Origin: Anaerolineae bacterium | GTDB taxonomy: Bacteria > Chloroflexota > Anaerolineae > Aggregatilineales > Phototrophicaceae | Reading direction: 5' to 3' | Assembly (NCBI GenBank): GCA_030950085.1 | Contig: JAUZRW010000039.1 | Location: forward strand, 51,248-115,247 | DNA length: 64,000 bases | In this document: positions 50,107 through 60,440 of the stretch, in pieces | Layout: every line of letters starts with the position of its first letter | Numbering within the stretch: position 1 is the stretch's first letter | Notes under the pieces: model-generated | Seen by the model: only the letters and a program-made list of their open reading frames with translations | What the model was told of the DNA's origin: nothing | Databases searched by the model: none | Translations under genes and position numbers: made by a program

Positions 50107-51324
50107 ATGCAAAATCAAGTCAATGAAATACGAGAACTTATTGAGCGACGCGATAGTAAAAAAGCTGAAGTTGCTATTGCGAAATTGCTGCGCTTGGATA
50201 TGACGAAAGAAGAAGAATTTATCTTGTACATTTTGAGAGTACGTACACGTTTGATTTCAGGTCGTCTGAGCGAGGCTATACAGGACTGGCAAACCGCGAG
50301 TGAGTTGAATCCTGTTGCTGAATCCGAACCGAAATTTCTGGAATTACTAGGGGATTGTTATCTAGCTCGTTTTGAGATGGCAGCAGTCGGATTTGTCCAA
50401 AAGATGGATTTGCGTGAGGCACATCAGATTTATCAGCGTATTTTGACATTAAACCCCGATTATGAAAACTCCGGCTGGATTTATTATCAGCAAGGACGCA
50501 TTTCACTGACGGAGGGACAATCGCATAGAGCAGAAGACCTATTCCATAAAGCACTTTTTAGTCCAAGCAGTTTGCCTGCGCTAACAGCGTATTGTTACGA
50601 ACGACTCGGTTTTATTGCCTATTATGAGTCACGCCAACCTGAGCAAGCACTGATTTATCTCAATAAGGCTATTGATATTTATCCGACCTCTGAGCCACGC
50701 TTATGGCTTGTACAAGTCTATCTTCTACGCAGCCGCGTCTTGCGTGAAAGTAACCTTGATGCGGCTATTGAATCAGCACGTATGGCATACGACTTAGCCT
50801 ATTCCCAAAATAAAACGTTATCGGCAGAATCTCTTTTTACACTATCAGAACTACTTTCAGTCAATAATGGACGGGAAATAGAAGTCGTTGACTTTATTCA
50901 ACAGTTCATACAAGTTAGCAAAGCGCCTGTTGGCGTGGATGTTACATGGTCACGGGCTTATGAAATGCTCGGCGATTCATACTTTGCAATGAGACAATAT
51001 GCAGAGGCAATAACATCTTATCAGAATGCGCTCCAATATAACCCAGACCACCCATGGGAAGAAACCATTTATTACCGAATAGCTAAAGCACATTATCAGC
51101 AACAACAATACAATGAGGTTGTTGATAATCTGCAAGTCATCATCGGTGATTCGCAGGACTACAGGGTGTTTAATTTACTGGCAAATGCTTATTATGGTCT
51201 GCGACAATTTAAGCAAGCAATGTACAGCTATCAGACTGCGATAAACCTAGCGCCGTCAGGAATCAACATTGAGACGATGCAAATGTACTATCAATTATCA
51301 CAACAGATGAACCCACCTTTGTGA
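50107..51324 (+). CDS. Tetratricopeptide-repeat protein
   Basis: The product is about 405 residues and soluble. TPR-like units include REAHQIYQRILTLNPDYENS, QPEQALIYLNKAIDIYPT, RQYAEAITSYQNALQYNPDH and RQFKQAMYSYQTAINLAPS. The start is set at ATG 50107 because the frame upstream overlaps plsX. It is probably co-transcribed with plsX. The partner is unknown. Confidence 0.7.
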   Translation: MQNQVNEIRELIERRDSKKAEVAIAKLLRLDMTKEEEFILYILRVRTRLISGRLSEAIQDWQTASELNPVAESEPKFLELLGDCYLARFEMAAVGFVQKMDLREAHQIYQRILTLNPDYENSGWIYYQQGRISLTEGQSHRAEDLFHKALFSPSSLPALTAYCYERLGFIAYYESRQPEQALIYLNKAIDIYPTSEPRLWLVQVYLLRSRVLRESNLDAAIESARMAYDLAYSQNKTLSAESLFTLSELLSVNNGREIEVVDFIQQFIQVSKAPVGVDVTWSRAYEMLGDSYFAMRQYAEAITSYQNALQYNPDHPWEETIYYRIAKAHYQQQQYNEVVDNLQVIIGDSQDYRVFNLLANAYYGLRQFKQAMYSYQTAINLAPSGINIETMQMYYQLSQQMNPPL

Positions 51325-51425
51325 ACTCATAGTATAAGCAAATAGATACACATCCTCATTTCAGTAGATTATGGTATATTGACACCTCTCTAGTCCTTGC
51401 CTGAGTCATTATGAGGTGTAAAGAA

Positions 51426-52793
51426 ATGCTTGGAAAAATTATCGTTGTCGGTGGTGGGCTTGCCGGCTCAGAAGCAGCATGGCAACTTGCAGAACGTGGT
51501 TATGAAGTCGAATTATATGAAATGCGTCCGAAGAAAACAACAGGAGCGCATGTCAGCAATCGGCTGGGAGAATTGGTTTGTAGTAACTCATTAGGGTCAA
51601 AATTACCTGACCGTGCGACAGGTCTTTTACAGCATGAATTACGGATGTTGAAATCGCTTTTGTTAGATGCAGCAGAAAAAGCAGCTGTTCCCGCAGGGGG
51701 CGCATTAGCCGTTGACCGTGAAGTTTTTGCAGAAATTGTAACAACTGCTATTGAACAGCACGCTAATATCACAGTGATTCGTGAAGAAATGCAAATCATC
51801 CCTGATGCACCTACTATTATTGCGACAGGTCCCTTAACTTCCGAGTCCTTAGCGACAGATATAGCCAAGTTAACGGGGCAAAATGCGCTCTATTTCTATG
51901 ATGCTATCTCGCCAATTGTAGAAGCTGAAAGTATTGATATGTCGGTTGCTTTTCATGCTAATCGCTATGACAGAGGCGATACCGAAGAAGGCGACTATAT
52001 TAATTGCCCGATGAATCAGGAAGAATATCAGCGTTTTGTGAAGGCATTGCAAACTGCCGAAACGACAGAGTTACGCGATTTTGAACGCGAAGACCCTAAT
52101 TTTTTTGAGGGGTGTGTTCCGATTGAGCAATTAGCAAAACGTGGTGATGATACCCTTGCTTATGGACCGATGCGTCCGGTAGGTTTACACGACCCACGAA
52201 CGGGTTATCGTCCACATGCAGTTGTACAGTTACGACAAGATAACTTGGCAGGTAGCTTGTATAATATCGTTGGTTTCCAGACTAATATCCGCTATGGAAC
52301 ACAAAAAGACATCCTAACACTCATACCGGGCTTAGAGAATGCGTCATTTGTCAGAATGGGGCAGATGCACCGCAATACATTTATCAATGCACCTACCCTG
52401 TTGCACTCGACGATGCAATTTCGCCAACGGAACGATTTATATTTTGGTGGGCAAATCACAGGCGTGGAGGGCTATGTTGGCAATGTAGCGACAGGCTTAG
52501 TGGCGGCGATTAATCTCGCTCGTAAACTGGAAGGTCAAGCGGAGTGGATACCGCCTCGTTCTACAATGTTGGGCGCACTCTGTTATTATATCACCCATGC
52601 CGAAGCGAAAGATTTCCAACCGATGAAGGCTAATTTTGGTATTGTTCCTGCATTGGAAAAACGTGTACGCGGTAAACGTGAGCGCAAAAAGCACTATGCC
52701 GAACGCGCTCTAAAAGCAATGCGCGAATCAATTGAGGTGATGGACGATACCTATATCGGCGAAATCACGATGCCCGAAGTCATTTTTAGCTAA
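51426..52793 (+). CDS. trmFO: tRNA (uracil-54 C5)-methyltransferase, folate-dependent
   Basis: The product is 455 residues from ATG 51426, preceded by GAGGTGTAAAG. FAD-binding [19 protein letters not shown], the [10 protein letters not shown] stretch with the conserved cysteine, [24 protein letters not shown], and [18 protein letters not shown] all match TrmFO. It makes m5U54 in the T loop of tRNA from methylenetetrahydrofolate. It lies two genes after plsX. Confidence 0.93.
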   Translation: MLGKIIVVGGGLAGSEAAWQLAERGYEVELYEMRPKKTTGAHVSNRLGELVCSNSLGSKLPDRATGLLQHELRMLKSLLLDAAEKAAVPAGGALAVDREVFAEIVTTAIEQHANITVIREEMQIIPDAPTIIATGPLTSESLATDIAKLTGQNALYFYDAISPIVEAESIDMSVAFHANRYDRGDTEEGDYINCPMNQEEYQRFVKALQTAETTELRDFEREDPNFFEGCVPIEQLAKRGDDTLAYGPMRPVGLHDPRTGYRPHAVVQLRQDNLAGSLYNIVGFQTNIRYGTQKDILTLIPGLENASFVRMGQMHRNTFINAPTLLHSTMQFRQRNDLYFGGQITGVEGYVGNVATGLVAAINLARKLEGQAEWIPPRSTMLGALCYYITHAEAKDFQPMKANFGIVPALEKRVRGKRERKKHYAERALKAMRESIEVMDDTYIGEITMPEVIFS

Positions 52794-52878
52794 AGTAGTA
52801 AAATTTGGAGATGGGCTTATGCAGTGGTAATCTCATCTTTCATTGAAGCATTTACTCACACTATTGAGGTCTCAACTT

Positions 52879-54054
52879 ATGCCTAGTTCATCAGCAAGAT
52901 TACAAAATCTCCCCCCCTATGTTTTCGCCGTGATAGGTCAACAACTGCGCGATATGAAGGCACAGGGAATCGATGTTATTCGTCTTGATATTGGTAGCCC
53001 AGATTTGCCACCGCCGGATTTCGTAGTGGATGCTCTTGCCGAATCTGCTCGTAACCCAAGTAATCATGGCTATACAGGGTATACAGGTCTTCCAGCTTTT
53101 CGAGAAGCTGTGGCACGCTATTATAAGCGGCGCTTCAATGTTGACTTGAATCCCGACACTGAAATACTACCACTCATCGGCAGTAAAGAAGGCATTGTTA
53201 ATCTATCGCTCGCCATCTTAGACAAAGGCGACATATCACTTGTTCCGGCTATTGGCTATCCATCATATGAAATGGGCGCACGCATTGCTGGGGCGGATAT
53301 ATGCCATGTTGAAATGTCTTCCCAAAATGGCTTTTTACTCAATGTTGACAGTCTTCCCAAAGAAGTCCGCGAAAAAGCCAAACTCTTATGGGTGAGTTAT
53401 CCGAACAATCCAACAGGCACGGTGGCAAATTTGGATTTTTATGCTGAAATGGTCGCGTTCTGTGCCGAAAACGATATTTTGCTGGCATCAGACAATCCTT
53501 ATATGCAAATTACGTTTGGTGATTATAAAGCACCAAGTATTTTAGAAATTGCAGGTGCAAAAGATGTCGCTGTTGAGTTTATGTCACTATCGAAAACATA
53601 CAATATGGCAGGGTGGCGCATAGGCGCGGCTGTCGGCTCTGCTGTGGCACTTAAACACTTGCTTGCTGTGAAGAGCAATATGGACAGTGGGCATTTCCGC
53701 GCAGTTTATGAAGCGGGAGTTGCTGCCTTAGATAATACGCCAGAGGAATGGATAAAAGAACGTAATCAAGTTTATGTCACACGCCGAGACAAGATTATGG
53801 CTGCCTTGCCAGAAATGGGTCTCAGTGCTGATTTACCGCTTGCAACGCTTTATATTTGGGCAAAAGTCCAAGATATGGATGCGACAGAATATGCCACACG
53901 CTGTCGTGCCGAAGCCCATGTTTCGATTGCGCCGGGTGAAGCCTATGGACCCTCTGGTGATGGTTATGTGCGTATGAGTCTCGGCGTAGCGAATGACCGC
54001 TTAGATGAAGCTCTTAATCGCATGAAAACATGGTACAAAAGCATTAAATCCTAG
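52879..54054 (+). CDS. LL-diaminopimelate aminotransferase-like class I aminotransferase
   Basis: The product is 391 residues from ATG 52879, with TGAGGTC before it. Class I PLP motifs are IRLDIGSPDLPPP, YTGYTGLPAFREAVARYY, VSYPNNPTG, ASDNPY and the Schiff-base Lys in SLSKTYNMAGWRIG. The GSPDLPPP opening and overall pattern resemble the DapL/AspC branch that turns tetrahydrodipicolinate directly into LL-DAP. Asd is at 5374. An alternative is a general aspartate/alanine aminotransferase, so no symbol is given. Confidence 0.8.
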   Translation: MPSSSARLQNLPPYVFAVIGQQLRDMKAQGIDVIRLDIGSPDLPPPDFVVDALAESARNPSNHGYTGYTGLPAFREAVARYYKRRFNVDLNPDTEILPLIGSKEGIVNLSLAILDKGDISLVPAIGYPSYEMGARIAGADICHVEMSSQNGFLLNVDSLPKEVREKAKLLWVSYPNNPTGTVANLDFYAEMVAFCAENDILLASDNPYMQITFGDYKAPSILEIAGAKDVAVEFMSLSKTYNMAGWRIGAAVGSAVALKHLLAVKSNMDSGHFRAVYEAGVAALDNTPEEWIKERNQVYVTRRDKIMAALPEMGLSADLPLATLYIWAKVQDMDATEYATRCRAEAHVSIAPGEAYGPSGDGYVRMSLGVANDRLDEALNRMKTWYKSIKS

Positions 54055-54137
54055 TAGCGGCTGTCAGAATTCATCCCACCTTACACAAAATCGTAAAGTG
54101 GGATAGAGTGTACAGTTCATCATAGCCATTAAACAAG
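54052..54137 (+). repeat. Dispersed intergenic element, copy D (about 86 bp)
   Basis: The first triplet TAG is the stop of the aminotransferase gene. TTACACAAAATCGTAAA replaces the core, with CCCAC and GTGGG flanking it, and the element ends CCATTAAACAAG 16 bases before the hflX start. In this copy CCCAC-c-TTAC and GTAA-a-GTGGG can pair into a good hairpin. It is the most diverged of the four plus-strand copies. Confidence 0.6.
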
Positions 54138-54153
54138 AAGCCAAAGCAAATTT

Positions 54154-55482
54154 ATGTCAGAAACCCATCAAATCACACATGAAGCAGAGCGTGCCTTTCT
54201 TGTGGGCGCACAATTGCGCGGCACGAAACCTATCCTTACATTGAGCGAATCGTTACAAGAATTAGCGATGTTAGCTGATACTGCCGGAATGGTCGTCGTT
54301 GGGGAAACCACGCAAATGTTGCATAAGGTTGACTCTGCAACGTTTATCGGCTCTGGTAAAGTACAAGAAGTCATTGAAGCGGTTGAAGCACTTGAAGCAC
54401 AGGCGGTTATCTTTGACGATGAATTGTCGCCACGCCATCAACGAGAATTATCTAAAAAACTCGGCGATGACATCAAGTTACTTGACCGTTCAGCCTTGAT
54501 TCTTGATATTTTCGCCCAACATGCCAGCACTCGTGAGGGGGCATTGCAAGTTGAACTAGCGCAATATGAATATCGTCTCCCACGCTTAACACGCCAATGG
54601 ACACATCTCGCTCGTCAAGCAGGCGGACTCGGTGGTTCGGGCGGGGTTGGTGTACGAGGACCTGGTGAGACGCAATTAGAAGTTGATAAGCGTGAAATCG
54701 GGCGTAAAATCACGAAGCTCAAAGAAGAAATCGAGAAAGTACGTCAGCATCGCCGCCGTCATCGCCAGCAACGTCAGAAAACGGGTATTCCGGTTGTGGC
54801 GCTGGTTGGTTATACCAATGCCGGAAAATCAACCTTGATAAATGCCCTATCCAATTCTGATATCTATGTCGCTGACCAGTTATTTGCAACTCTTGACCCG
54901 ACAACACGGCGTATTGTTCTACCCAGCAGTCGAGAAGTCCTTATTAGCGACACTGTAGGGTTTATCCAGAAGTTACCCACGACGTTGATTGCGGCTTTTC
55001 GTGCCACACTGGAAGAAATCGTGGAGGCTGACCTTATATTGCATATTGTTGATGTATCGCATCCTAGCGTTCTATCGCATATTGAGACTGTTGAAGATAC
55101 CTTAGCGGAGATTGATGTCATTGATGTTCCGCGAATCCTTGTGTGGAACAAGATGGATAATTGGGATGATGCGCCTCTTCCGCAGATAAAAGATAGTGAT
55201 GAATATATCGCGCAGGTTTATGTGTCTGCAAAAGAGCGAACAGGTTTCGATAATCTTTTACAAAGCATTGCAGATGTCTTGGTGAAACGTTTTGAACGCA
55301 CAAAATTACTTGTTCCATATGATCGTGGTGATGTTGTGTCGCTCTTGTTTCAATCAGCGCGAGTGCTTGAGCAAGAACATACCAATGATGGTATTATTAT
55401 GGATGTAGAATTACCTGTTTCGCTATATGAGCGTTATCGAAATTACGAATATGTGGAGAAGAGTGATGTTCAAGCGGATTGA
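54154..55482 (+). CDS. hflX: GTPase HflX
   Basis: The product is 442 residues. The N-terminal HflX domain holds GSGKVQEV and GGVGVRGPGETQLEVDKREIGRKI. The G domain has G1 GYTNAGKSTLINAL, G3 DTVGFIQKLPTTLI and G4 VWNKMD. HflX binds the large ribosomal subunit and splits stalled or stress-hibernating ribosomes. The dispersed element occupies the gap upstream. A small membrane-protein gene starts inside its 3' end. Confidence 0.93.
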   Translation: MSETHQITHEAERAFLVGAQLRGTKPILTLSESLQELAMLADTAGMVVVGETTQMLHKVDSATFIGSGKVQEVIEAVEALEAQAVIFDDELSPRHQRELSKKLGDDIKLLDRSALILDIFAQHASTREGALQVELAQYEYRLPRLTRQWTHLARQAGGLGGSGGVGVRGPGETQLEVDKREIGRKITKLKEEIEKVRQHRRRHRQQRQKTGIPVVALVGYTNAGKSTLINALSNSDIYVADQLFATLDPTTRRIVLPSSREVLISDTVGFIQKLPTTLIAAFRATLEEIVEADLILHIVDVSHPSVLSHIETVEDTLAEIDVIDVPRILVWNKMDNWDDAPLPQIKDSDEYIAQVYVSAKERTGFDNLLQSIADVLVKRFERTKLLVPYDRGDVVSLLFQSARVLEQEHTNDGIIMDVELPVSLYERYRNYEYVEKSDVQAD

Positions 55483-55714
55483 TGAATCACAGTTTTTGAT
55501 TGCGATGTTGAAAAAGTTATCAGACTTCTTGGCACGACAACGTGCTTTGCCGATTGTGATTGGCATTGCTTTTGTGGCGGCGAGTGCTATCTTGGAAATT
55601 ATCAACTTGGGACTTAATTCGACATTCTTGCAAGTGTTCCAGATATTCTTTCACTACGTCGGCATCATTACAGCATTAATCGGACTGCTTGTCATTCAGC
55701 CGCTTGGAGACTAA
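55469..55714 (+). CDS. Small two-helix membrane protein
   Basis: The product is about 81 residues; ATG 55469 is preceded by GGAGAAGAG and overlaps the last 14 bases of hflX, suggesting coupling. Two hydrophobic stretches (about 26-45 and 55-76) form a hairpin in the membrane, with a basic N-terminus. No family is recognised. Confidence 0.6.
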   Translation, partial: FKRIDESQFLIAMLKKLSDFLARQRALPIVIGIAFVAASAILEIINLGLNSTFLQVFQIFFHYVGIITALIGLLVIQPLGD

Positions 55715-55985
55715 TTAACTCACCAGTGTTTCATCAATGTTTGCCCGATACATAGTGAAGTTACAGTCTTGCCATCGTTATAGCTCTACAATGCCAGATA
55801 GCAGATTTTGTACTTGATTTTTGTTGACAATAATTCAATTAACCAAAAATCTCGTACTCAAAAAATTGAAAATCTGTAGTCAAGTTCATTAAGTGGCATT
55901 GTCGAGATAGTCTGCAATCCATAACTTTGTTACAAAAACATCCCAGACCATGTTGTCTGGGATGTTGCCATTTTGAGTTTGAAAA
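55715..55985. other. Intergenic region after the small membrane protein
   Basis: This 271-bp AT-rich gap between convergent genes holds the terminator at 55939-55964. I found no additional gene or RNA in it. Confidence 0.4.
55939..55964 (-). terminator. Intrinsic terminator of the LysM-protein gene
   Basis: CATCCCAGAC and GTCTGGGATG form a perfect 10-bp stem with a 6-base loop. On the minus strand it is followed by TTTTTG. Confidence 0.88.
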
Positions 55986-57026
55986 TCAATTACCTGCTGG
56001 CAATGGCTCAAAGCCACTACCGGGATTAGGGATACACAGCGTTTGTCCTACAAAGACGACCCGTGGATTATCGAGGTTATTAGCTTCTGCGATATCTAAG
56101 ACACTGGTATCATATTGTTCTGCAATCCGATGGAGTGTTTCTCCACTACTGACAGTATGTTGCGTATCGCAGGGGGATGGCGATGATGTGTCCAACAATG
56201 GCTCTTCATCAAACTTTTTAGGATCGGTAATATATTGCTCTTGCCAGCCATTGCTTTGGGCTAAGTCGTTCAATGCCGTTTGAACTAAAAGACCGCGTTC
56301 GTATTCTCGTTCACTGATATTTCTAGGATTATTAGGGTTTGTGCCAATGACTTGTCCATTTTCATCAATGCGAATGTCAATTGTTTGGTTCGCTAGTAAT
56401 GAACCCACAACTTCGTTATCTACGCGCTGAATAATATTGCCACGATGAATAGTACAGACTGTGGGGGTAATCGTCAGCAATGTACCGGGACTCATTTCTG
56501 TAGCAACTCCGTTGAGTACGATATCAACTGTGATATTGCCGGGTGTTTGGATTGTTAGAATAGGTTCTGCCTCATAGCAATCATCAGACCCTGTAATGCC
56601 CGGCAAAAAGTAGAAAGATTGAAAGGCAGACTCTGATTCGTTTGTTAACTGTGCATCTCCCATAATCATAAAGATAACCGATTGTCCCGGTAGTGTATCT
56701 GGAACATCCGCTTGAACGTTTAATACGGCAACGCCTATGCGACCTAAAATCTCATCAATTGGTTGTGGGCGGATTTCGCTAAAGAGTAGCAATTCAGCAT
56801 TATCACCCGGCGTGGCGAAGAAATCAGGTGTTGAACCATCTATTATGGTACTTTCCACATCTGTTGAGCCATAACACGCTGTATTCCGATCTAGATTCGT
56901 GCAAATATCAGCAACAGATTGTAATGTTTCTTCAACAATTTCCGGACAAATATTATCTTGCTCTTGTGCCTGTACAATCGCAGCACTCATAAGCACCAAA
57001 AATATTAATATTATCAACTTCCGCAT
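55986..57026 (-). CDS. Secreted LysM-domain protein
   Basis: The product is 346 residues with a signal peptide (MRKLIILIFLVLMSAA...QAQ). The middle region has pairs of cysteines and FecR-like or beta-rich features (GTLLTITPTVCTIHRGNIIQR). The C-terminus is one LysM (about 285-332, HTVSSGETLHRIAEQY, VVFVGQTLCIPNPG), which binds peptidoglycan. It is probably a wall-attached protein. Confidence 0.78.
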   Translation of the reverse strand: MRKLIILIFLVLMSAAIVQAQEQDNICPEIVEETLQSVADICTNLDRNTACYGSTDVESTIIDGSTPDFFATPGDNAELLLFSEIRPQPIDEILGRIGVAVLNVQADVPDTLPGQSVIFMIMGDAQLTNESESAFQSFYFLPGITGSDDCYEAEPILTIQTPGNITVDIVLNGVATEMSPGTLLTITPTVCTIHRGNIIQRVDNEVVGSLLANQTIDIRIDENGQVIGTNPNNPRNISEREYERGLLVQTALNDLAQSNGWQEQYITDPKKFDEEPLLDTSSPSPCDTQHTVSSGETLHRIAEQYDTSVLDIAEANNLDNPRVVFVGQTLCIPNPGSGFEPLPAGN

Positions 57027-57127
57027 AAATTATCCCTTCATCACTTGCTGATAAGATTGGAACTCTGTGAACCTGAGGTGTTTCTGATGTTTATTATATG
57101 CGAATGTTCGCGGGAAGCAAAAGTGAA

Positions 57128-57154
57128 CAGGGCATTTTCATATGCGATGCCCTG
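57128..57154 (-). terminator. Hairpin after the NHL-like gene
   Basis: CAGGGCAT and ATGCCCTG form a perfect 8-bp stem with an 11-base loop, about 18 bases past the stop of the gene at 57172 on the minus strand. The T tract is weak. Confidence 0.5.
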
Positions 57155-57171
57155 TTCTACTACAAATCTAA

Positions 57172-58194
57172 TCAGTCGTAGAGTTGTACCCAGAAGATTT
57201 CTGAATCGTAGACAGTGTGAACGAATAAGCGCATATCATCAGAAATCGTTAAGCCAGCTAACGGAGCAGTACGCCCATCGGTCAAAATAACAATTTCAAC
57301 TTCTTCATTTGTGCAACCACCATCACGGCACGCATCTGGATTCACTCGCCCTACCACACCGCGTTCAGCTAAGGCGTAAGTAAAGTATAGATAACCATCG
57401 TCGGCGAGTACCAAATTAGAAACGTTCTGCAATCCGCTTACCAATGGTCGTGTGAGTTCGTCTGAAATGGTTTCAGGGTCAAGTGCCGTGACATCAAACC
57501 ACTCAATCGCACGTCTCGCACTTCCTCGATTGGCGACATACGCCTTGTTACTGTCGACAACAATGCCTGTCGGATAACGCAAGCCATCCATAATAATATT
57601 TGATGTGCCATCACGATTGGCTAGAACAATATTATTGGATAAGGCATTGGTAATTAGGAAATTGCTATCGTCAAGATATGCTATTCCCCATGGACCATCC
57701 AAATTTTCGTTGATAACGACGGTGGGCAAGCCGCGTAAATGGTCGGCGCGCAGCAATTGATTGGTATCAAAATCCGGCAGCCATATATTGAATCCATTAT
57801 CCAGTTCTTCTATCCAAAGAGTATTGATATCCCGTACACCGGATGAGAATGTGATGGTTGAGCCAGTGACTGAATCAATTTCATACAATGTGAAATCACC
57901 GTTACATGCTGCATATAGATTATCGTTGAACCAGACAATACCATTAGGACGCTGGACATTCCCAACCAGTATTTGCAGGTCACTTTGCAAATAACGTCTC
58001 AAATTGTTGCTTGAGGGTGTTTCAGTACTGGCGACTAATGTGGGTGTATCTGTAGCAACTGATGTTGGGCTTGGGGGTGCTGGCGTTTTAGACGGTGCAG
58101 GTGTTGGGGTATCAACATCTTGGGCTAAAGTGGCAAAACCAACTGTAATTGCAATTAAAACAACTATCATGAACATCAACAAACGCTTGTGCAT
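57172..58194 (-). CDS. Secreted NHL/SMP-30-like beta-propeller protein
   Basis: The product is 340 residues. It has a signal peptide followed by a Pro/Thr-rich spacer (about 25-62), then a propeller with repeats such as PNGIVWFNDNLYAACNG, GPWGIAYLDDSNFLITNAL, YPTGIVVDSNKAYVANRG and NVSNLVLADDGYLYFTYA. These are typical NHL/SMP-30 blades. It probably acts outside the cell in binding or hydrolysis, and the ligand is unknown. Confidence 0.75.
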   Translation of the reverse strand: MHKRLLMFMIVVLIAITVGFATLAQDVDTPTPAPSKTPAPPSPTSVATDTPTLVASTETPSSNNLRRYLQSDLQILVGNVQRPNGIVWFNDNLYAACNGDFTLYEIDSVTGSTITFSSGVRDINTLWIEELDNGFNIWLPDFDTNQLLRADHLRGLPTVVINENLDGPWGIAYLDDSNFLITNALSNNIVLANRDGTSNIIMDGLRYPTGIVVDSNKAYVANRGSARRAIEWFDVTALDPETISDELTRPLVSGLQNVSNLVLADDGYLYFTYALAERGVVGRVNPDACRDGGCTNEEVEIVILTDGRTAPLAGLTISDDMRLFVHTVYDSEIFWVQLYD

Positions 58195-58220
58195 TCATCA
58201 CTCCTTGCACAGTTCAAGTG

Positions 58221-60425
58221 CTATGACGCAACATCTATTTTTCGCGCCATAGCTGGGACAGTAATATAAAACGTCGTTCCAAGACCAAATTGGCTTTCGA
58301 CACGAATATGCCCATTATGACTGTCAACAACAGCTTTCACGAGACTCAAACCTAATCCGGTACCCGTAATGTGTTCTGCCCCCGGTTGATGCGCTCTGTA
58401 AAAGCGGTCAAAGACTTTGCCAACAAGGTGTTCGGGTATACCGATACCATCATCGCTGATAGCGAACAAGACATAATGTCCCCTATTTTGCGTCTTGATA
58501 CCGACTTCGCCGCCGACTTTATTAAATTTAATGGCATTTTCGATGAGATTGATAATCGCACGTTTGAATTGGTCAATATCGCCCATAAAATTGGCAACAT
58601 TGTCTGCAACCTGTGGAATAAGTCGCACACCCTTTTCTGTCGCCATATCGTTTAGCTCGTCTATCGATTCATAGACAATCTGGCGCGGATGACATATATC
58701 ATCAGATTGCGACCCTAAGCGTACACGCTCTAAATCGAGAATGCCATCAATAATACGGTACATGCGATTCAATTGTTGGTCGATGTTGGTCACGGATAAG
58801 ATAATTTCGTCATCGCCTATTGATTCGACATCTTCGCGCAAGAGTTCCAGATTCGACATAGCAGCTTGAAGCGGATTTTTGAGGTCGTGGCTGGTCATCC
58901 GAACCATTTCACTTTTGATACGGTCAAGTTCTTTAAGTTCGGTAACATCATTTAAGACCGCTACAAAACCCTCTATACGCTCATCCCCTAGATTAGCAAC
59001 ATGGCACAAATACGTCTTGTTATCCAGTTCAACCTCGTAGCGATAAGCTCCCCGTGAGCGAATAGTCATTAGTGCATCACGGTAATCGAGTGGTAAGGCA
59101 GCTCTTGGAAGCGCGCGGCGTATATTTTCTCGGCTATGAAGCGTATCTAACCCAAAAACTTCTTCAGCCGCCGGATTTGTAAAAATAAGATTCAAATTGC
59201 GGTCAACAGCTAATACTGGGTTATCGGTACTTCGCAAGACGGTACTCAATTGTTCATTGGTGCTTTCTAGCTTATCTGTGAGTGTTTTTTGAGTATTAAA
59301 AAGATTGCCATAAGAGATGGTGACGGCAGCCTGTGCTGCAAGTAGCTCAAGTAAGCGCATATCTGTTTTCTCGAACAACGCCCCCTGTAAACCAGCAATT
59401 GCCATCAGTGTTCCAATGACATCGTTATCATAAATCAAGGGAACACAAATGACTGAGCCAAATGTTTCGTGTGCCAATGGCAAATCTTCTATGCCAAGCC
59501 AATCCCGACGATAATTCCCCAGATACTTACTTTCTTTTGTGCTGGCGACAAGCCCTGCTACACCTTCACCGAGTTTTAATTGATGATGCAGGCTACTGTC
59601 TGGTAGTTGATGGATTGCGACGAGTTGCAGCATATTGTCATGTTTGAGAAAAATCCCAGTAGCATCTGCTCCAAGCCATTCGGCGGCACGCTCTGCAATC
59701 TCCGTGAGAACAGCATCAGTCGCAATTCGGCTGGTGATAGCGACACTGACTTCGTGCATTGATTCGAGTTGCTTGCTGCGCTCCAAAAGTGGAATAATGA
59801 GTTCCCGTTGGATAACTATGAAGCTAATCATCAATGTGCCAATAGAACTGACACTTACAGATAGTGAGGTAATGCCTAATTGCGGATTGAGGAAACTTCC
59901 TGCTTGACCACCGACAAACAATAAGATACCCATTATTAAAGCGATTGATTGCAATTTGCGCCAATAACGCCAAATGACATACAACGTAAGCGAACCAAAA
60001 ATGAGGAAGAAAAAAGTGGAGACAGAAATAATTTGTGAACTGTCTGTGAGATTATCGGTGAGAACGAGCCATATTGTGAAACCGACACCTAATACAATAT
60101 AAAAAAGTGTCCAGCGCCGGAAGTTGCGCGGTTGAACACCAAAAATGACAGTGACTAATGCCCATCCGCCGATACTAGCACCCACAAAGCCAGCTTGTGT
60201 CATCCCTCTTGTGAGTGACTCGAATCGTGTTGATGATTCTAAAATCGGTGCAATACCACTCAGCAAAAAACCGACGTTCCAGAGGAGCATAAAAGTCAGA
60301 AAAAGCGCAAAGAATTGATTGACACGGCGATGAATGTCATACCATAGAACAATGATAAGAAAGCCCATAGACAGGGCTACTATCAAAATGTTGAGAACTA
60401 CAGCAAAGGGTGATTCCGCGAGCAT
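58221..60425 (-). CDS. Membrane sensor histidine kinase (7TM-GAF-PAS-HK)
   Basis: The product is 734 residues. Residues 1-205 have about seven hydrophobic helices (7TM sensor type). A GAF domain (about 225-385) is followed by a PAS domain (about 410-500, LRSTDNPVLAVDRNLNLIFTNPAAEEVFGL). The kinase core has H-box MVRMTSHDLKNPLQAAMSNLEL and ATP motifs INLIENAIKFN, SDDGIGIPE and GTGLGLSLVKA. The response-regulator gene lies 15 bases upstream, so the two form a sensor/regulator pair. The signal is unknown. Confidence 0.9.
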   Translation of the reverse strand: MLAESPFAVVLNILIVALSMGFLIIVLWYDIHRRVNQFFALFLTFMLLWNVGFLLSGIAPILESSTRFESLTRGMTQAGFVGASIGGWALVTVIFGVQPRNFRRWTLFYIVLGVGFTIWLVLTDNLTDSSQIISVSTFFFLIFGSLTLYVIWRYWRKLQSIALIMGILLFVGGQAGSFLNPQLGITSLSVSVSSIGTLMISFIVIQRELIIPLLERSKQLESMHEVSVAITSRIATDAVLTEIAERAAEWLGADATGIFLKHDNMLQLVAIHQLPDSSLHHQLKLGEGVAGLVASTKESKYLGNYRRDWLGIEDLPLAHETFGSVICVPLIYDNDVIGTLMAIAGLQGALFEKTDMRLLELLAAQAAVTISYGNLFNTQKTLTDKLESTNEQLSTVLRSTDNPVLAVDRNLNLIFTNPAAEEVFGLDTLHSRENIRRALPRAALPLDYRDALMTIRSRGAYRYEVELDNKTYLCHVANLGDERIEGFVAVLNDVTELKELDRIKSEMVRMTSHDLKNPLQAAMSNLELLREDVESIGDDEIILSVTNIDQQLNRMYRIIDGILDLERVRLGSQSDDICHPRQIVYESIDELNDMATEKGVRLIPQVADNVANFMGDIDQFKRAIINLIENAIKFNKVGGEVGIKTQNRGHYVLFAISDDGIGIPEHLVGKVFDRFYRAHQPGAEHITGTGLGLSLVKAVVDSHNGHIRVESQFGLGTTFYITVPAMARKIDVAS

Positions 60426-60440
60426 AGGCGCTTGCCGAGA

